Source: Nitrospira sp.
GTDB lineage: Bacteria > Nitrospirota > Nitrospiria > Nitrospirales > Nitrospiraceae
Direction of reading: 5' to 3'
DNA length: 64,000 bases
NCBI GenBank assembly: GCA_030123605.1
Contig: CP126123.1
Coordinates: 3,563,237-3,627,236 of the forward strand
The position numbers were made by a program, and so were the translations under genes. Positions 23,739 to 31,409 of the stretch are shown here, one piece after another (positions within the stretch are counted from its first letter, which is position 1; each line of letters opens with the position of its first letter). The notes under the pieces are model-generated. The model made no database searches, was not told where the DNA came from, and was given only the letters and a program-made list of their open reading frames with translations.

Positions 23739-24575
23739 ATGGTGACTGCCTACAATCAGGTTTCGCTGCCTTCGTTCATGTACGGCACGGCCTGGAAAAA
23801 AGAGGCCACGACGACATTGGTGCTGCAGGCCGTGGAAGCAGGGTTCACGGCGATCGATACGGCGAATCAGTTGATCCACTACCAGGAGGCGCTGGTGGGC
23901 GAAGCCCTGCTGAGATTGGCGAAACAGGGGACTCCGCGCAACAGCCTCTTTCTCCAAACCAAATTCACGCCGGTCAACGGTCAAGACCATCGCACGCCCT
24001 ACGATGCGCAGGCCGATCTGACGACACAGGTTCGGCAATCCTTCGACAGTTCCTTAGTTCATCTCCACACGGACTATCTGGATTCCTATGTGTTGCACGG
24101 TCCCTACTCTCGGCGGGGGCTGGGCGCGGAAGACTGGGAAGTCTGGGGGGCGATCGAGACGTTGTATGGTGCCGGAAAGACGAAGATGATCGGCATCAGC
24201 AATGTGACCGCGGAGCAACTGCGGTTGCTCTGTGAGCGGGCGACGCACAAGCCGATGGTCGTGCAGAATCGCTGTTATGCCGCGCTCGGTTGGGATCGGG
24301 AGGTGCGGGACATTTGCCGCGCGCACCACATCGTCTATCAGGGCTTTTCGTTGCTGACCGCCAATCGCGAACTGTTCGCCGATCCAGAAGTGCGGGCGAT
24401 GGCGACCAAGTACGGGATGGGGTTGGCGCAACTGGTGTTTCGGTTCGCCATGCAGATCGGCATGCTTCCCCTGACCGGCACGACCAAGCGGCAACATATG
24501 AACGAAGATCTCGAGTCCGACCGGTTCACGATCGAACCCGAAGACCTCCGGAGGCTGGAGACGATCGGGATGTGA
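23739..24575 (+). CDS. Aldo/keto reductase
   Basis: A 278-residue NADPH-dependent oxidoreductase of the AKR TIM-barrel family. Catalytic residues are visible as D40 (FTAIDTAN), Y48 (IHY), K75 (LQTKF) and H120 (DSYVLHGP). The NADP-binding end (LTGTTKRQHMNEDL) is present. Length is a little short of typical (about 280-320). GGAGGG nine bases upstream fixes ATG 23739 over 23712. It is monocistronic; the physiological carbonyl substrate is unknown. Confidence 0.9.
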   Translation: MVTAYNQVSLPSFMYGTAWKKEATTTLVLQAVEAGFTAIDTANQLIHYQEALVGEALLRLAKQGTPRNSLFLQTKFTPVNGQDHRTPYDAQADLTTQVRQSFDSSLVHLHTDYLDSYVLHGPYSRRGLGAEDWEVWGAIETLYGAGKTKMIGISNVTAEQLRLLCERATHKPMVVQNRCYAALGWDREVRDICRAHHIVYQGFSLLTANRELFADPEVRAMATKYGMGLAQLVFRFAMQIGMLPLTGTTKRQHMNEDLESDRFTIEPEDLRRLETIGM

Positions 24576-24593
24576 GAAGCTCCGGTTGCCTCA

Positions 24594-25895
24594 TTAGAAA
24601 TATTGTGTGATCCCGACTTGAACGAGCGAATTGGGGCTGGGGGACAGTAATTGCGCACAGTCCACACGTAATAAGGTATTGGTGAGAAACGTGGGTACCA
24701 CCCTGATACCAGCCCCGATATTGACGGTGCCTATCCAATCCCTCTGGTTGCCTTCTTGGGTAAAGGGCTGAAATCCGCCGAAGTCCGAGAACAGCACGCC
24801 TTGCAACGCCCAGCGTGGCGCGAGTTGAATCGCGTGACGTAGCTCCAGGTTCATATAAGTCTGCGCGCGAGTGCGATAGAGATTGTCGGACAATCCTCTG
24901 ATACCCGCGATGCTACCGATCAATAGGCTGTGATTGGGGTTGCGGCTGCGATTCACCGCTTCAGCGACCCCATTGATCATGAAGACCGTGGTGGACGCCA
25001 GCGGGATGCCCTGCAGGTAACGAAGCCGGAGTTCATGGCGAGCTTGATTGGTGCCGAGGAAATAACCCGGTCGAAGCTCGAGCGCGATGCGGTATCCCCA
25101 GGGCACAAGATCGTGCCAATGGTAGCGATCCCAGGTCGCTTCGGGAATGAGTCCCGCATAGTAACCATCCGGGGTGTGTGCTCCGATCTGATTCTGGACC
25201 GATTCCCGATAGAATTTCGCGACGACCTCATAGCGTAATGCGGACCCATAGGTGAAGGGACCTTTCAGTTCGAGTTCGCCTCCGACTCGGTTGCGCGTCC
25301 AGGCGGCCGTCGAATCGGCGAAACGGATGCCGTTGACATTGTAGGAGGCCTTCATCTCCTTCGCCCAGCGATCCGGTCGGTAGGCGTGCTCCGAAATCCA
25401 GAGATCTACATTGGGTCCGCGTTGACTGTAATTGAATTGGCCGCCGAGCTGCGTGCCGGTTCCGCCCACGTTGTATTCCACGAGACCGGCAGTGGCATTG
25501 AAATCCTTTACGCTGGTCCCGCTGGTGAAGCTCAAGACCGGAGAGAGCGTGAATTTCTCTTGCACGTCCACGAAGACCGAATCGCCGCGTTTGGTGACGC
25601 TCACGCGATCGAAGAGATTTAGGTTTCGGATCCGTCGTTCAAATTCCAAGAGTTCTGCAGGAGTGAATTGGGCGGGGATCTGCCGCGGCAGCAGGCGTCG
25701 GATTGTCTCGTCGTTCGTGCGAACCAAGCCTTGAATCGACAGGCTCAAGACGGTCACGGTCGAGGGCCGTTCGTCATTCTGAGCGGCATAGGCAGAATAG
25801 ACCGTCAGCCCTTCGAGAAGGGTCATCACGATTCCGGCGATCATCAACCGACGGCATAAAAATTGTGCATGATGACTGAACGCAATACGCCACAT
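24594..25895 (-). CDS. Omp85-superfamily outer membrane protein (BamA/TamA-like)
   Basis: A 433-residue outer-membrane protein with a hydrophobic signal (MTLLEGLTVYSAYAA, cut near residue 37), one POTRA-like domain (about 45-115: VLSLSIQGLVRTNDETIRRLL, LNLFDRVSVTKRGDSVFVDVQEK) and a beta barrel to the C-terminal aromatic F. The barrel includes repeated amphipathic strands and an arginine-glycine loop (SIAGIRGLSDN), which fits the Omp85 RGF/RG-type motif. Shorter than BamA, it may insert or secrete a particular protein. It converges on the aldo/keto reductase gene. Confidence 0.82.
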   Translation of the reverse strand: MWRIAFSHHAQFLCRRLMIAGIVMTLLEGLTVYSAYAAQNDERPSTVTVLSLSIQGLVRTNDETIRRLLPRQIPAQFTPAELLEFERRIRNLNLFDRVSVTKRGDSVFVDVQEKFTLSPVLSFTSGTSVKDFNATAGLVEYNVGGTGTQLGGQFNYSQRGPNVDLWISEHAYRPDRWAKEMKASYNVNGIRFADSTAAWTRNRVGGELELKGPFTYGSALRYEVVAKFYRESVQNQIGAHTPDGYYAGLIPEATWDRYHWHDLVPWGYRIALELRPGYFLGTNQARHELRLRYLQGIPLASTTVFMINGVAEAVNRSRNPNHSLLIGSIAGIRGLSDNLYRTRAQTYMNLELRHAIQLAPRWALQGVLFSDFGGFQPFTQEGNQRDWIGTVNIGAGIRVVPTFLTNTLLRVDCAQLLSPSPNSLVQVGITQYF

Positions 25896-25970
25896 TGCAG
25901 GCCTCCGTGATAAAGCCAGGTTCCAACGTCGATGACGACGGAACAGGTAACCGGAGAGACTGAATGTGGT

Positions 25971-26327
25971 TCAAATCCGAAGGGGCAGGAGGAGCGGAAG
26001 AGGGCTGCTGCGCGGAGGCCGTTCATGAGTAGGACCGGCTCGGTCGGTTGTAGCGGACGGCAGGCAGGTGGCGATGAGAACGGCGTGAACGGCTGCCGAC
26101 GTTCCGATCAGCCACGCGAGCGCTATAGAGCGATCGGCTTTCTGCGAAGGCATCAGGATATGTTCGGCGGCATTGTCGAGTTCTTCAGGAATGGACGAGG
26201 TGTCGGCGGCTGTGTCGAGGATCGCCTCCTCGAAGGCAAGATCCATGACCAGATCGCCTGTAATCACGAGCGAGACCACCAGTGTCAGCCAGGCGATCAT
26301 CCCGGTACGATGTGCCATTGTTCTCAT
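25971..26327 (-). CDS. Small putative membrane protein
   Basis: About 118 residues starting MRTMAHRTGMIAWL. A first hydrophobic helix (WLTLVVSLVITGDLVMDL) is followed by an acidic segment (FEEAILDTAADTSSIPEELDNAAEHILMPS) and a second helix (ALAWLIGTSAAVHAVLIATCL). The acidic stretch before MPSQKAD resembles small Nitrospira membrane hypotheticals, but the ribosome site is poor and the end is Arg/Pro-rich. Function unknown. Confidence 0.45.
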   Translation of the reverse strand: MRTMAHRTGMIAWLTLVVSLVITGDLVMDLAFEEAILDTAADTSSIPEELDNAAEHILMPSQKADRSIALAWLIGTSAAVHAVLIATCLPSATTDRAGPTHERPPRSSPLPLLLPLRI

Positions 26328-26475
26328 GCACAGCACGGTTCAACTATAGGGTCGGAACCGCGGACTGTCAATGTATGCCGAGCAGGCAGGGGAACGGGTT
26401 GCATAGGTTCCTATCGTCATCGGATGGCTCGCGGACCTGCTTGACGCGGGAGTCTGCCGCGGGTAGGGTCGGGCC

Positions 26476-26949
26476 ATGTCGATTTGTATTACCCAGGCAC
26501 AACCGTCCGATGCGCCGCTCATTGCCGGGTTGGTCGGGGAGTTGCTGCAGGAAATTACGGCGGCGATCGGAACGGACGCGTTCGGATTTTCTCAGGCCGA
26601 GACCGAGGCGCGGGCGCGAGGATGGCTGAGGGACGGAACCTATACGGTGCTGCTTGCGCGCGATGGCGAGGTCACGTTGGGATTGTTGACCTTGGTCGAA
26701 AGTCGTGCCCTCTATGCGGAGGGTTCGTTCGGCACGATTCCGGAGTTGTATGTGTGTCCCGCTTTCCGGTCCCGCAAGGTCGGCGCGTTGTTGTTGGCAG
26801 AAGCGAAACGGTTGGCGCGATCGAGAGGCTGGACCAGGTTGGAGGTGACCACGCCGCCGTTGCCGCAGTTCGATCGAACGCTCGCCTTCTACGAGGCGCA
26901 GGGATTCAACATTACCGGCGGGCGGAAAATGAAAGCGGATCTGTCATGA
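26476..26949 (+). CDS. GNAT-family N-acetyltransferase
   Basis: A 157-residue acetyltransferase. The acetyl-CoA-binding motif A is IPELYVCPAFRSRKVGALLLAEAKRLA (blocks VCPAFRSRKVGALLL), with the usual V-x-P-x-x-R-x-x-x-x-G-x-x-L shape (R-S-R-K-V-G), followed by motif B ALAFYEAQGF-like FYEAQGF. Substrate unknown. Its stop overlaps the start of the C39-like peptidase gene (ATGA at 26946-26949), so the two are translationally coupled, with the flavoprotein gene right behind. Confidence 0.85.
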   Translation: MSICITQAQPSDAPLIAGLVGELLQEITAAIGTDAFGFSQAETEARARGWLRDGTYTVLLARDGEVTLGLLTLVESRALYAEGSFGTIPELYVCPAFRSRKVGALLLAEAKRLARSRGWTRLEVTTPPLPQFDRTLAFYEAQGFNITGGRKMKADLS

Positions 26950-27359
26950 AGCCTGTCGTTCAAGAAGAACGAACCGGCTGCGGCATTGCGAGCGTGGCGG
27001 CGATCGCCGGCCTGTCCTATGCGCGCGCGAAGGCCATGGCAACGTCGTTGGGCATCTCCGCTCAGGATCGGAGGTTGTGGTCGGAGACGGCCCACGTGCG
27101 ACGATTGCTGGCGCAGTTCGGCGTTCGTGTCGCGCGGGTGTCCAAGCCGTTCCGCTCCTGGCCGGATCTCCCGGATTGTGCCTTGCTGGCCATCAAGTGG
27201 CATCGAGAGGGAGGTCGGCCGTTTTGGCATTGGGTCGTGTTCGTCCGAGAGAAGGACCGGCGCTACGTATTGGATTCCAAGGCTGCCTTGAAAACTCACG
27301 TGCGTACCGATTTCGGGCGTATGAAACCGGCCTGGTTTCTTCCGGTCACGAAGGGGTAG
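26946..27359 (+). CDS. Papain-like (C39-type) cysteine peptidase domain protein
   Basis: A 137-residue single-domain protein with a probable C12-H95-D110 triad. Nucleophile context is ERTGCGIASVAAIAG, the histidine is in PFWHWVVF and the aspartate in YVLDSK. These spacings match the C39/peptidase-C39-like fold, which cleaves double-glycine leaders in transporters or acts free-standing. No signal peptide, transmembrane helix or transporter domain is present, so the role is likely cytoplasmic. Overlap with the GNAT gene and 3 bp to the flavoprotein gene suggest one operon. Confidence 0.78.
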   Translation: MKPVVQEERTGCGIASVAAIAGLSYARAKAMATSLGISAQDRRLWSETAHVRRLLAQFGVRVARVSKPFRSWPDLPDCALLAIKWHREGGRPFWHWVVFVREKDRRYVLDSKAALKTHVRTDFGRMKPAWFLPVTKG

Positions 27360-27362
27360 CGA

Positions 27363-28619
27363 GTGAAGATCGCGATTATCGGCGGAGGGCCGGCCGGGCT
27401 TATGGCGGCGGAGCAGGCGTTGGCCGGAGGCGCGCAGGTGGAACTCTACGATGCGATGGCCTCCGTCGGCCGCAAGTTTCTCCTTGCGGGAAAGGGTGGG
27501 CTGAATCTGACCCATTCCGATCCGCCGGAGTTGTTTCTGTCGCGTTATGGAAATCGCAGGAAGCACCTGGAGCCGCTGCTCGAAGCCTTCGGCCCGGCCG
27601 CACTGCGTGGATGGGCTCGGAGTCTCGGCATCGAGACCTTCGTCGGTTCCTCCGGCCGTGTGTTTCCGGTCGATATGAAGGCCGCACCGCTCCTGCGAAT
27701 CTGGCTGCGACGGTTGCGCCAGGCCGGCCTGGTCGTCCACGTGCGGCACCGTTGGTCCGGTTGGGACAGGCAGGGTGCGCTGCTCTTTGAGACGCCGCAA
27801 GGAATGCAATCCGTCAGGGCTGATGCGGTCGTGCTGGCGCTGGGGGGCGGCAGTTGGCCGAAGTTCGGGTCTGACGGCGCCTGGGTGCCGCTGCTTGCCG
27901 GGAAGGCGGTTCCGATTGTTCCGTTGCAACCGGCAAACTGCGGTTTCGATGTGGAATGGAGCGAGCATTTCCGCGCCAAGTTCGCCGGGCATCCGGTGAA
28001 GACCGTGGGGGTGGTCGCGAAGGCTCCGACCGGCGAGGTGATCCGTCGCATGGGAGAATTCGTGATCACGGAAACCGGGGTCGAAGGCGGCGTGATCTAC
28101 ACGGTGGCTTCCTGCCTGCGCGAGGAGATTCGAGCGAAGGGGCGAGGGACGTTGAGGTTGGATTTGGCACCGGATCGTGAGCTGCCGCGACTGATCAAGG
28201 ATCTTTCTCAGCCGCGCGGAAAACGGACGATGGCGACCCAGCTACAACGGCGGGCCCACATCGAAGGGGTCAAGGCCGGCCTGCTCCGGGAACTCGTCTC
28301 GAAAGAAGCCTTCGCCGACCCTGTCAGGTTGGCTGCGGCGATCAAATCGTTGCCGCTCGCACTCGTGGCGCCGCGACCCTTGGCGGAAGCGATCAGCACC
28401 GCCGGAGGGGTGGCGTTCGAGGCGCTCGACAAGCGGTTGATGCTGCGTGCCCTCCCCGGTGTATTTTGCGCGGGAGAGATGTTGGATTGGGAGGCGCCGA
28501 CGGGCGGCTATCTGCTCACGGCTTGTTTCGCCGGCGGTCGAGCGGCCGGTGCGGGGGCGGTTGCTTGGCTGAAGGGGTGTGCAAGTCGTGCGGGTGATGC
28601 CGGAAAGGCCGACGCGTGA
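27363..28619 (+). CDS. BaiN/RdsA-family FAD flavoprotein (TIGR03862 type)
   Basis: A 418-residue NAD(P)/FAD-dependent oxidoreductase. FAD-binding GGGPAGLMAAEQAL sits at residues 7-20; the VGRKFLLAGKGGLNLTHS block and the C-terminal GVFCAGEMLDWEAPTGGYLLTACFA are characteristic of the HI0933/BaiN family, with the PTGGYLLT end pointing to the TIGR03862 branch. The reaction of this branch is not established. Start is GTG at 27363, four bases after the peptidase stop. A second family member lies at 35441-36739. Confidence 0.88.
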   Translation: MKIAIIGGGPAGLMAAEQALAGGAQVELYDAMASVGRKFLLAGKGGLNLTHSDPPELFLSRYGNRRKHLEPLLEAFGPAALRGWARSLGIETFVGSSGRVFPVDMKAAPLLRIWLRRLRQAGLVVHVRHRWSGWDRQGALLFETPQGMQSVRADAVVLALGGGSWPKFGSDGAWVPLLAGKAVPIVPLQPANCGFDVEWSEHFRAKFAGHPVKTVGVVAKAPTGEVIRRMGEFVITETGVEGGVIYTVASCLREEIRAKGRGTLRLDLAPDRELPRLIKDLSQPRGKRTMATQLQRRAHIEGVKAGLLRELVSKEAFADPVRLAAAIKSLPLALVAPRPLAEAISTAGGVAFEALDKRLMLRALPGVFCAGEMLDWEAPTGGYLLTACFAGGRAAGAGAVAWLKGCASRAGDAGKADA

Positions 28620-28681
28620 TCGGAGCCGCCTTGTTTGCGAGGAATGTCTGTCCGCCTTCGAATGGCGTGAAACGTGAGTGT

Positions 28682-28699
28682 ATCTCGTCAGGACGAGAT
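28682..28699. terminator. Palindrome between convergent genes, possible terminator
   Basis: ATCTCGTC-AG-GACGAGAT is a perfect 8-bp dyad with a two-base centre in the 103-bp gap between the convergent flavoprotein and nitrilase genes. The loop is very short and no T-tract follows on either strand, so termination is only a guess from position. Confidence 0.3.
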
Positions 28700-28722
28700 G
28701 ATAAGCGGCGAGATACGACGGG

Positions 28723-29505
28723 TTAGAGCAGAATGCGTTGGTATTGCTGCGAGCCGAGCGTTCCTGCTTTCACATTCCAGTCGATGATGAAGATCGTGGA
28801 CTGTTCCGAGGCCAGCGAAAGGAGCCGACGTCCTCCCTGGGCCACCACGCTTTCGGCCTTTCTGAAATCGAGTGTGCGGTCCGGCCCGGTGCGATTGCAC
28901 ACGAACAACGACAAGCCCGTGTCTTTCGTGCAACGTTCCCATTCGCCGTTCGGACCGTGCAGTCCCGGTGCCCAGGCCGCCGAGGAGACCAGCACTCTCG
29001 CACCTTGCGCCTGCAAACTCTTGGCGATGTCCGGTGAGAAGGCATCGGCGCAGATCAGGAGGCCGATGGGGCCGAACGGTGCGACAGGAAAGGCGACGGC
29101 TCGGGTGCCGGGCGTCGACCAGGCTTCCGATCCGACTCGGAGCGTATTGATCTTGCGATGCGTTCCCGCCAGACGTCCGTCGGGAGTGATGGCGAACAGG
29201 CTGTTGTACAGCCGGTGCGAGTGCCGGTCCCGTTCCGGATGCGACAGAAAAATGGTGACGCGCAGCCTGGCGGCGAGCAGGCAGATCTTGGCCATCCAGT
29301 CGTCCGGTTGCGCGGTGATCCAATCCGTTCCGAGGGTATCGGCAAACGTATAGCCGGTGACCGCGAGTTCCGGAGTGATGATCCAGCCGGCGCCGAGCCG
29401 AGCAGCCTTCGTGATCCCATCGACGATCAGGCGGCGGTTTTCCGCGAGGTCCCCAGGGATGGGGGCCAGGTGCAAGAAGGCGATAGGGAGTGTCGATCCG
29501 GCCAT
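28723..29505 (-). CDS. Carbon-nitrogen hydrolase (nitrilase superfamily)
   Basis: A 260-residue amidase/nitrilase-fold enzyme with the full catalytic triad E46 (IITPELAVTGY), K118 (GTHRKIN) and C152 (LLICADAF). The length suits an omega-amidase or carbamoylase-type branch rather than a true nitrilase. It hydrolyses non-peptide C-N bonds in the cytoplasm; substrate unknown. It is convergent with the flavoprotein gene and divergent from the antiporter. Confidence 0.9.
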   Translation of the reverse strand: MAGSTLPIAFLHLAPIPGDLAENRRLIVDGITKAARLGAGWIITPELAVTGYTFADTLGTDWITAQPDDWMAKICLLAARLRVTIFLSHPERDRHSHRLYNSLFAITPDGRLAGTHRKINTLRVGSEAWSTPGTRAVAFPVAPFGPIGLLICADAFSPDIAKSLQAQGARVLVSSAAWAPGLHGPNGEWERCTKDTGLSLFVCNRTGPDRTLDFRKAESVVAQGGRRLLSLASEQSTIFIIDWNVKAGTLGSQQYQRILL

Positions 29506-29563
29506 CCGTGCAAACGAGAACAGTGAAGTGGAGCCGTGCGAACGACGCAGGCCCCTCGATGGC

Positions 29564-29582
29564 CGGACTGTATCACAGTCCG
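29564..29582. promoter_or_regulatory. Palindrome between divergent nitrilase and antiporter genes
   Basis: CGGACTGT-ATC-ACAGTCCG is a perfect 8-bp dyad with a three-base centre in a 221-bp divergent spacer. It could be an operator. A second imperfect hairpin (GCCTC...GAGGC near 29650-29670) follows. No gene is seen in the spacer. Confidence 0.35.
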
Positions 29583-29726
29583 ACGATCAGATCGACCGAT
29601 CGTGCAGCATCCGTTCCTCCGCTCGTTGACATCACCGGGCTCAGCCGGTAGCCTCGCAGCGGGGTGAGGCTGCTGTCGAACCGGCGGTCAGGGGTTCCCC
29701 TTCGTACCAACCAGAAAGCTTGATTC

Positions 29727-31409
29727 TTGGAAGACCTCCATCAACTCGAAATCGTCATCATGCTGCTCGCGGCCGTGTTGGCCCTGACGGCTGTCGCCCA
29801 GAATATGTGCATCCCCTATCCGATCTTCCTCGTGCTCGGGGGGGTGACGCTGGGGCTTGTGCCGGGGTTGCCGGAGGTCACCTTCCATCCTGACCTAGTC
29901 TTCCTTGTCTTTCTCCCGCCGATTCTCTGGGCTGCGGCCTATTTCACGTCCTTGCGGGAATTCCGGCGCGACCTCAGGCCGATTTCGCTCCTCGCCGTCG
30001 GTCTGGTGCTGGCGACCACCGCTGCGGTGGCCGCGGTCGCCCATGCGATTCTGCCCGGCATGGGGTGGGCGGAGGCCATCGTGTTGGGGGCCATCGTGTC
30101 GCCGCCGGATGCCGTATCCGCGACGGCGATCGGGAAGCGACTCGGTATCCCGCGCCGCGTCGTCGCCATCCTCGAAGGGGAGAGTCTCGTCAACGACGCC
30201 ACAGCGTTGGTGCTCTATCGGGCGGCGGTAGGGGCGGTCGTGAGCGGCTTGTTTCTGTTGGGCGAGACGTTGTTGGAATTCGTCTTTGCCGCGGTGATCG
30301 GTGTCGTGATCGGCATCTGCGTGGCGTCTCTCGCCCGCCTGGCTCTGCGCGCGACCGACGACGGGTTTACGCAGATCGGCATCACGTTGCTCGTGCCCTA
30401 CCTGGCCTGGGTCCTGGGTGAGACGGTCCATGCCTCCGCCGTATTGGCCTGTGTGGCCGGTGGATTGTACCTCCGGCAGCAATTCAGCACGGCGGTTGCG
30501 CCCGCGACGCGCATTCAGGCGCGCGCCGTGTGGGATGTCTTGATCTTCCTGTTGAACGGCGTGATCTTCGTCTTGATCGGGCTGCAACTGGACGTGCTGC
30601 TCGAAGCGGTGCCGCCGGGCAAGCTCGGCATGGTCCTCATGGCAGGCGTTCTGGTGAGCGTGACGGCGATCCTGGTGCGTCTGTTGTGGGTTCCTTTGGT
30701 GGCGATCGTGCCGCGGCTGCTGAGCCCGTCTCTGAGGGCGCGCGATCCCATGCCGCCCTGGTCGCATGTCTTTCTCGTGTCGTGGACCGGGATGCGGGGG
30801 GTCGTGACGCTCGCGGCGGCCTTGGCCTTGCCGGTAACCACGAGCGGGGGAACACCGTTTCCCTTCCGCGCGGAAATCATCCTCCTGAGCGTGGCGGTCA
30901 TTATCGCAACTCTGGTGTTTCAGGGATTGTCGCTGCCTCCCTTGATTCGCAGGCTGCGTCTCGAAGCGGACTACGGATTCGAGCGAGAGGAGCGGTTGGC
31001 GCGCGAACATGCCGCCACGGCGGCCCTCGGTCGCCTGGATATGGCCATGCGGGAGGGGTGGGCGCCGGCCGCCCATATCGAACAATTGCGGGCCGAATAT
31101 GGCCAACAATTGGAACAGCTTGCCGGTTCGGGTCCCATGGCGGAGGAAGGTTCTGTGGAGTCAGCCGAAGCCTTTCGGCGGTTGCGGCAGGAAACATTGA
31201 CGGCCGAGCGATCGGCGCTGATAGGCCTGCGTGATGACGAGACGATCAGCGATGAGCTGTTGCATCATCTCGAACGGGAACTCGATATCGAGGCCTTGCG
31301 TCTGGGTATCGACCGGCGGCGGGCGGAACGGACGCTTCGACCCGCCGGGATCGCGCGCCGATCCAAGGAGCGGTCGACGAGAAGGGAAGAGTCATGGATC
31401 GACCCATAG
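29727..31409 (+). CDS. CPA1-type Na+/H+ antiporter
   Basis: A 560-residue cation/proton antiporter with about twelve helices. The ion-binding region VLGAIVSPPDAVSATAIGKRL (SPPDAVS near 125-131) and LEGESLVNDATALV (about 147-160) are the paired hallmark motifs of the CPA1/NhaP/YjcE group. A cytoplasmic C-terminal tail of about 150 charged residues may regulate it. It should expel Na+ and help pH homeostasis. The start is TTG at 29727, consistent with the family N-terminus but with a weak ribosome site. The AsmA-like gene starts 16 bases before its end, so the pair is probably co-translated. Confidence 0.9.
   Translation: MEDLHQLEIVIMLLAAVLALTAVAQNMCIPYPIFLVLGGVTLGLVPGLPEVTFHPDLVFLVFLPPILWAAAYFTSLREFRRDLRPISLLAVGLVLATTAAVAAVAHAILPGMGWAEAIVLGAIVSPPDAVSATAIGKRLGIPRRVVAILEGESLVNDATALVLYRAAVGAVVSGLFLLGETLLEFVFAAVIGVVIGICVASLARLALRATDDGFTQIGITLLVPYLAWVLGETVHASAVLACVAGGLYLRQQFSTAVAPATRIQARAVWDVLIFLLNGVIFVLIGLQLDVLLEAVPPGKLGMVLMAGVLVSVTAILVRLLWVPLVAIVPRLLSPSLRARDPMPPWSHVFLVSWTGMRGVVTLAAALALPVTTSGGTPFPFRAEIILLSVAVIIATLVFQGLSLPPLIRRLRLEADYGFEREERLAREHAATAALGRLDMAMREGWAPAAHIEQLRAEYGQQLEQLAGSGPMAEEGSVESAEAFRRLRQETLTAERSALIGLRDDETISDELLHHLERELDIEALRLGIDRRRAERTLRPAGIARRSKERSTRREESWIDP

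Noticed and set aside
25965..25985. GGTTCAAATCC resembling a tRNA T-arm
   Set aside because: No matching acceptor, D-arm or anticodon arm lies around it; no cloverleaf can be formed.
29895..31109. 404-codon minus-strand frame over the antiporter
   Set aside because: Arg/His/Gln-rich shadow of the CPA1 antiporter, with no domain signature.
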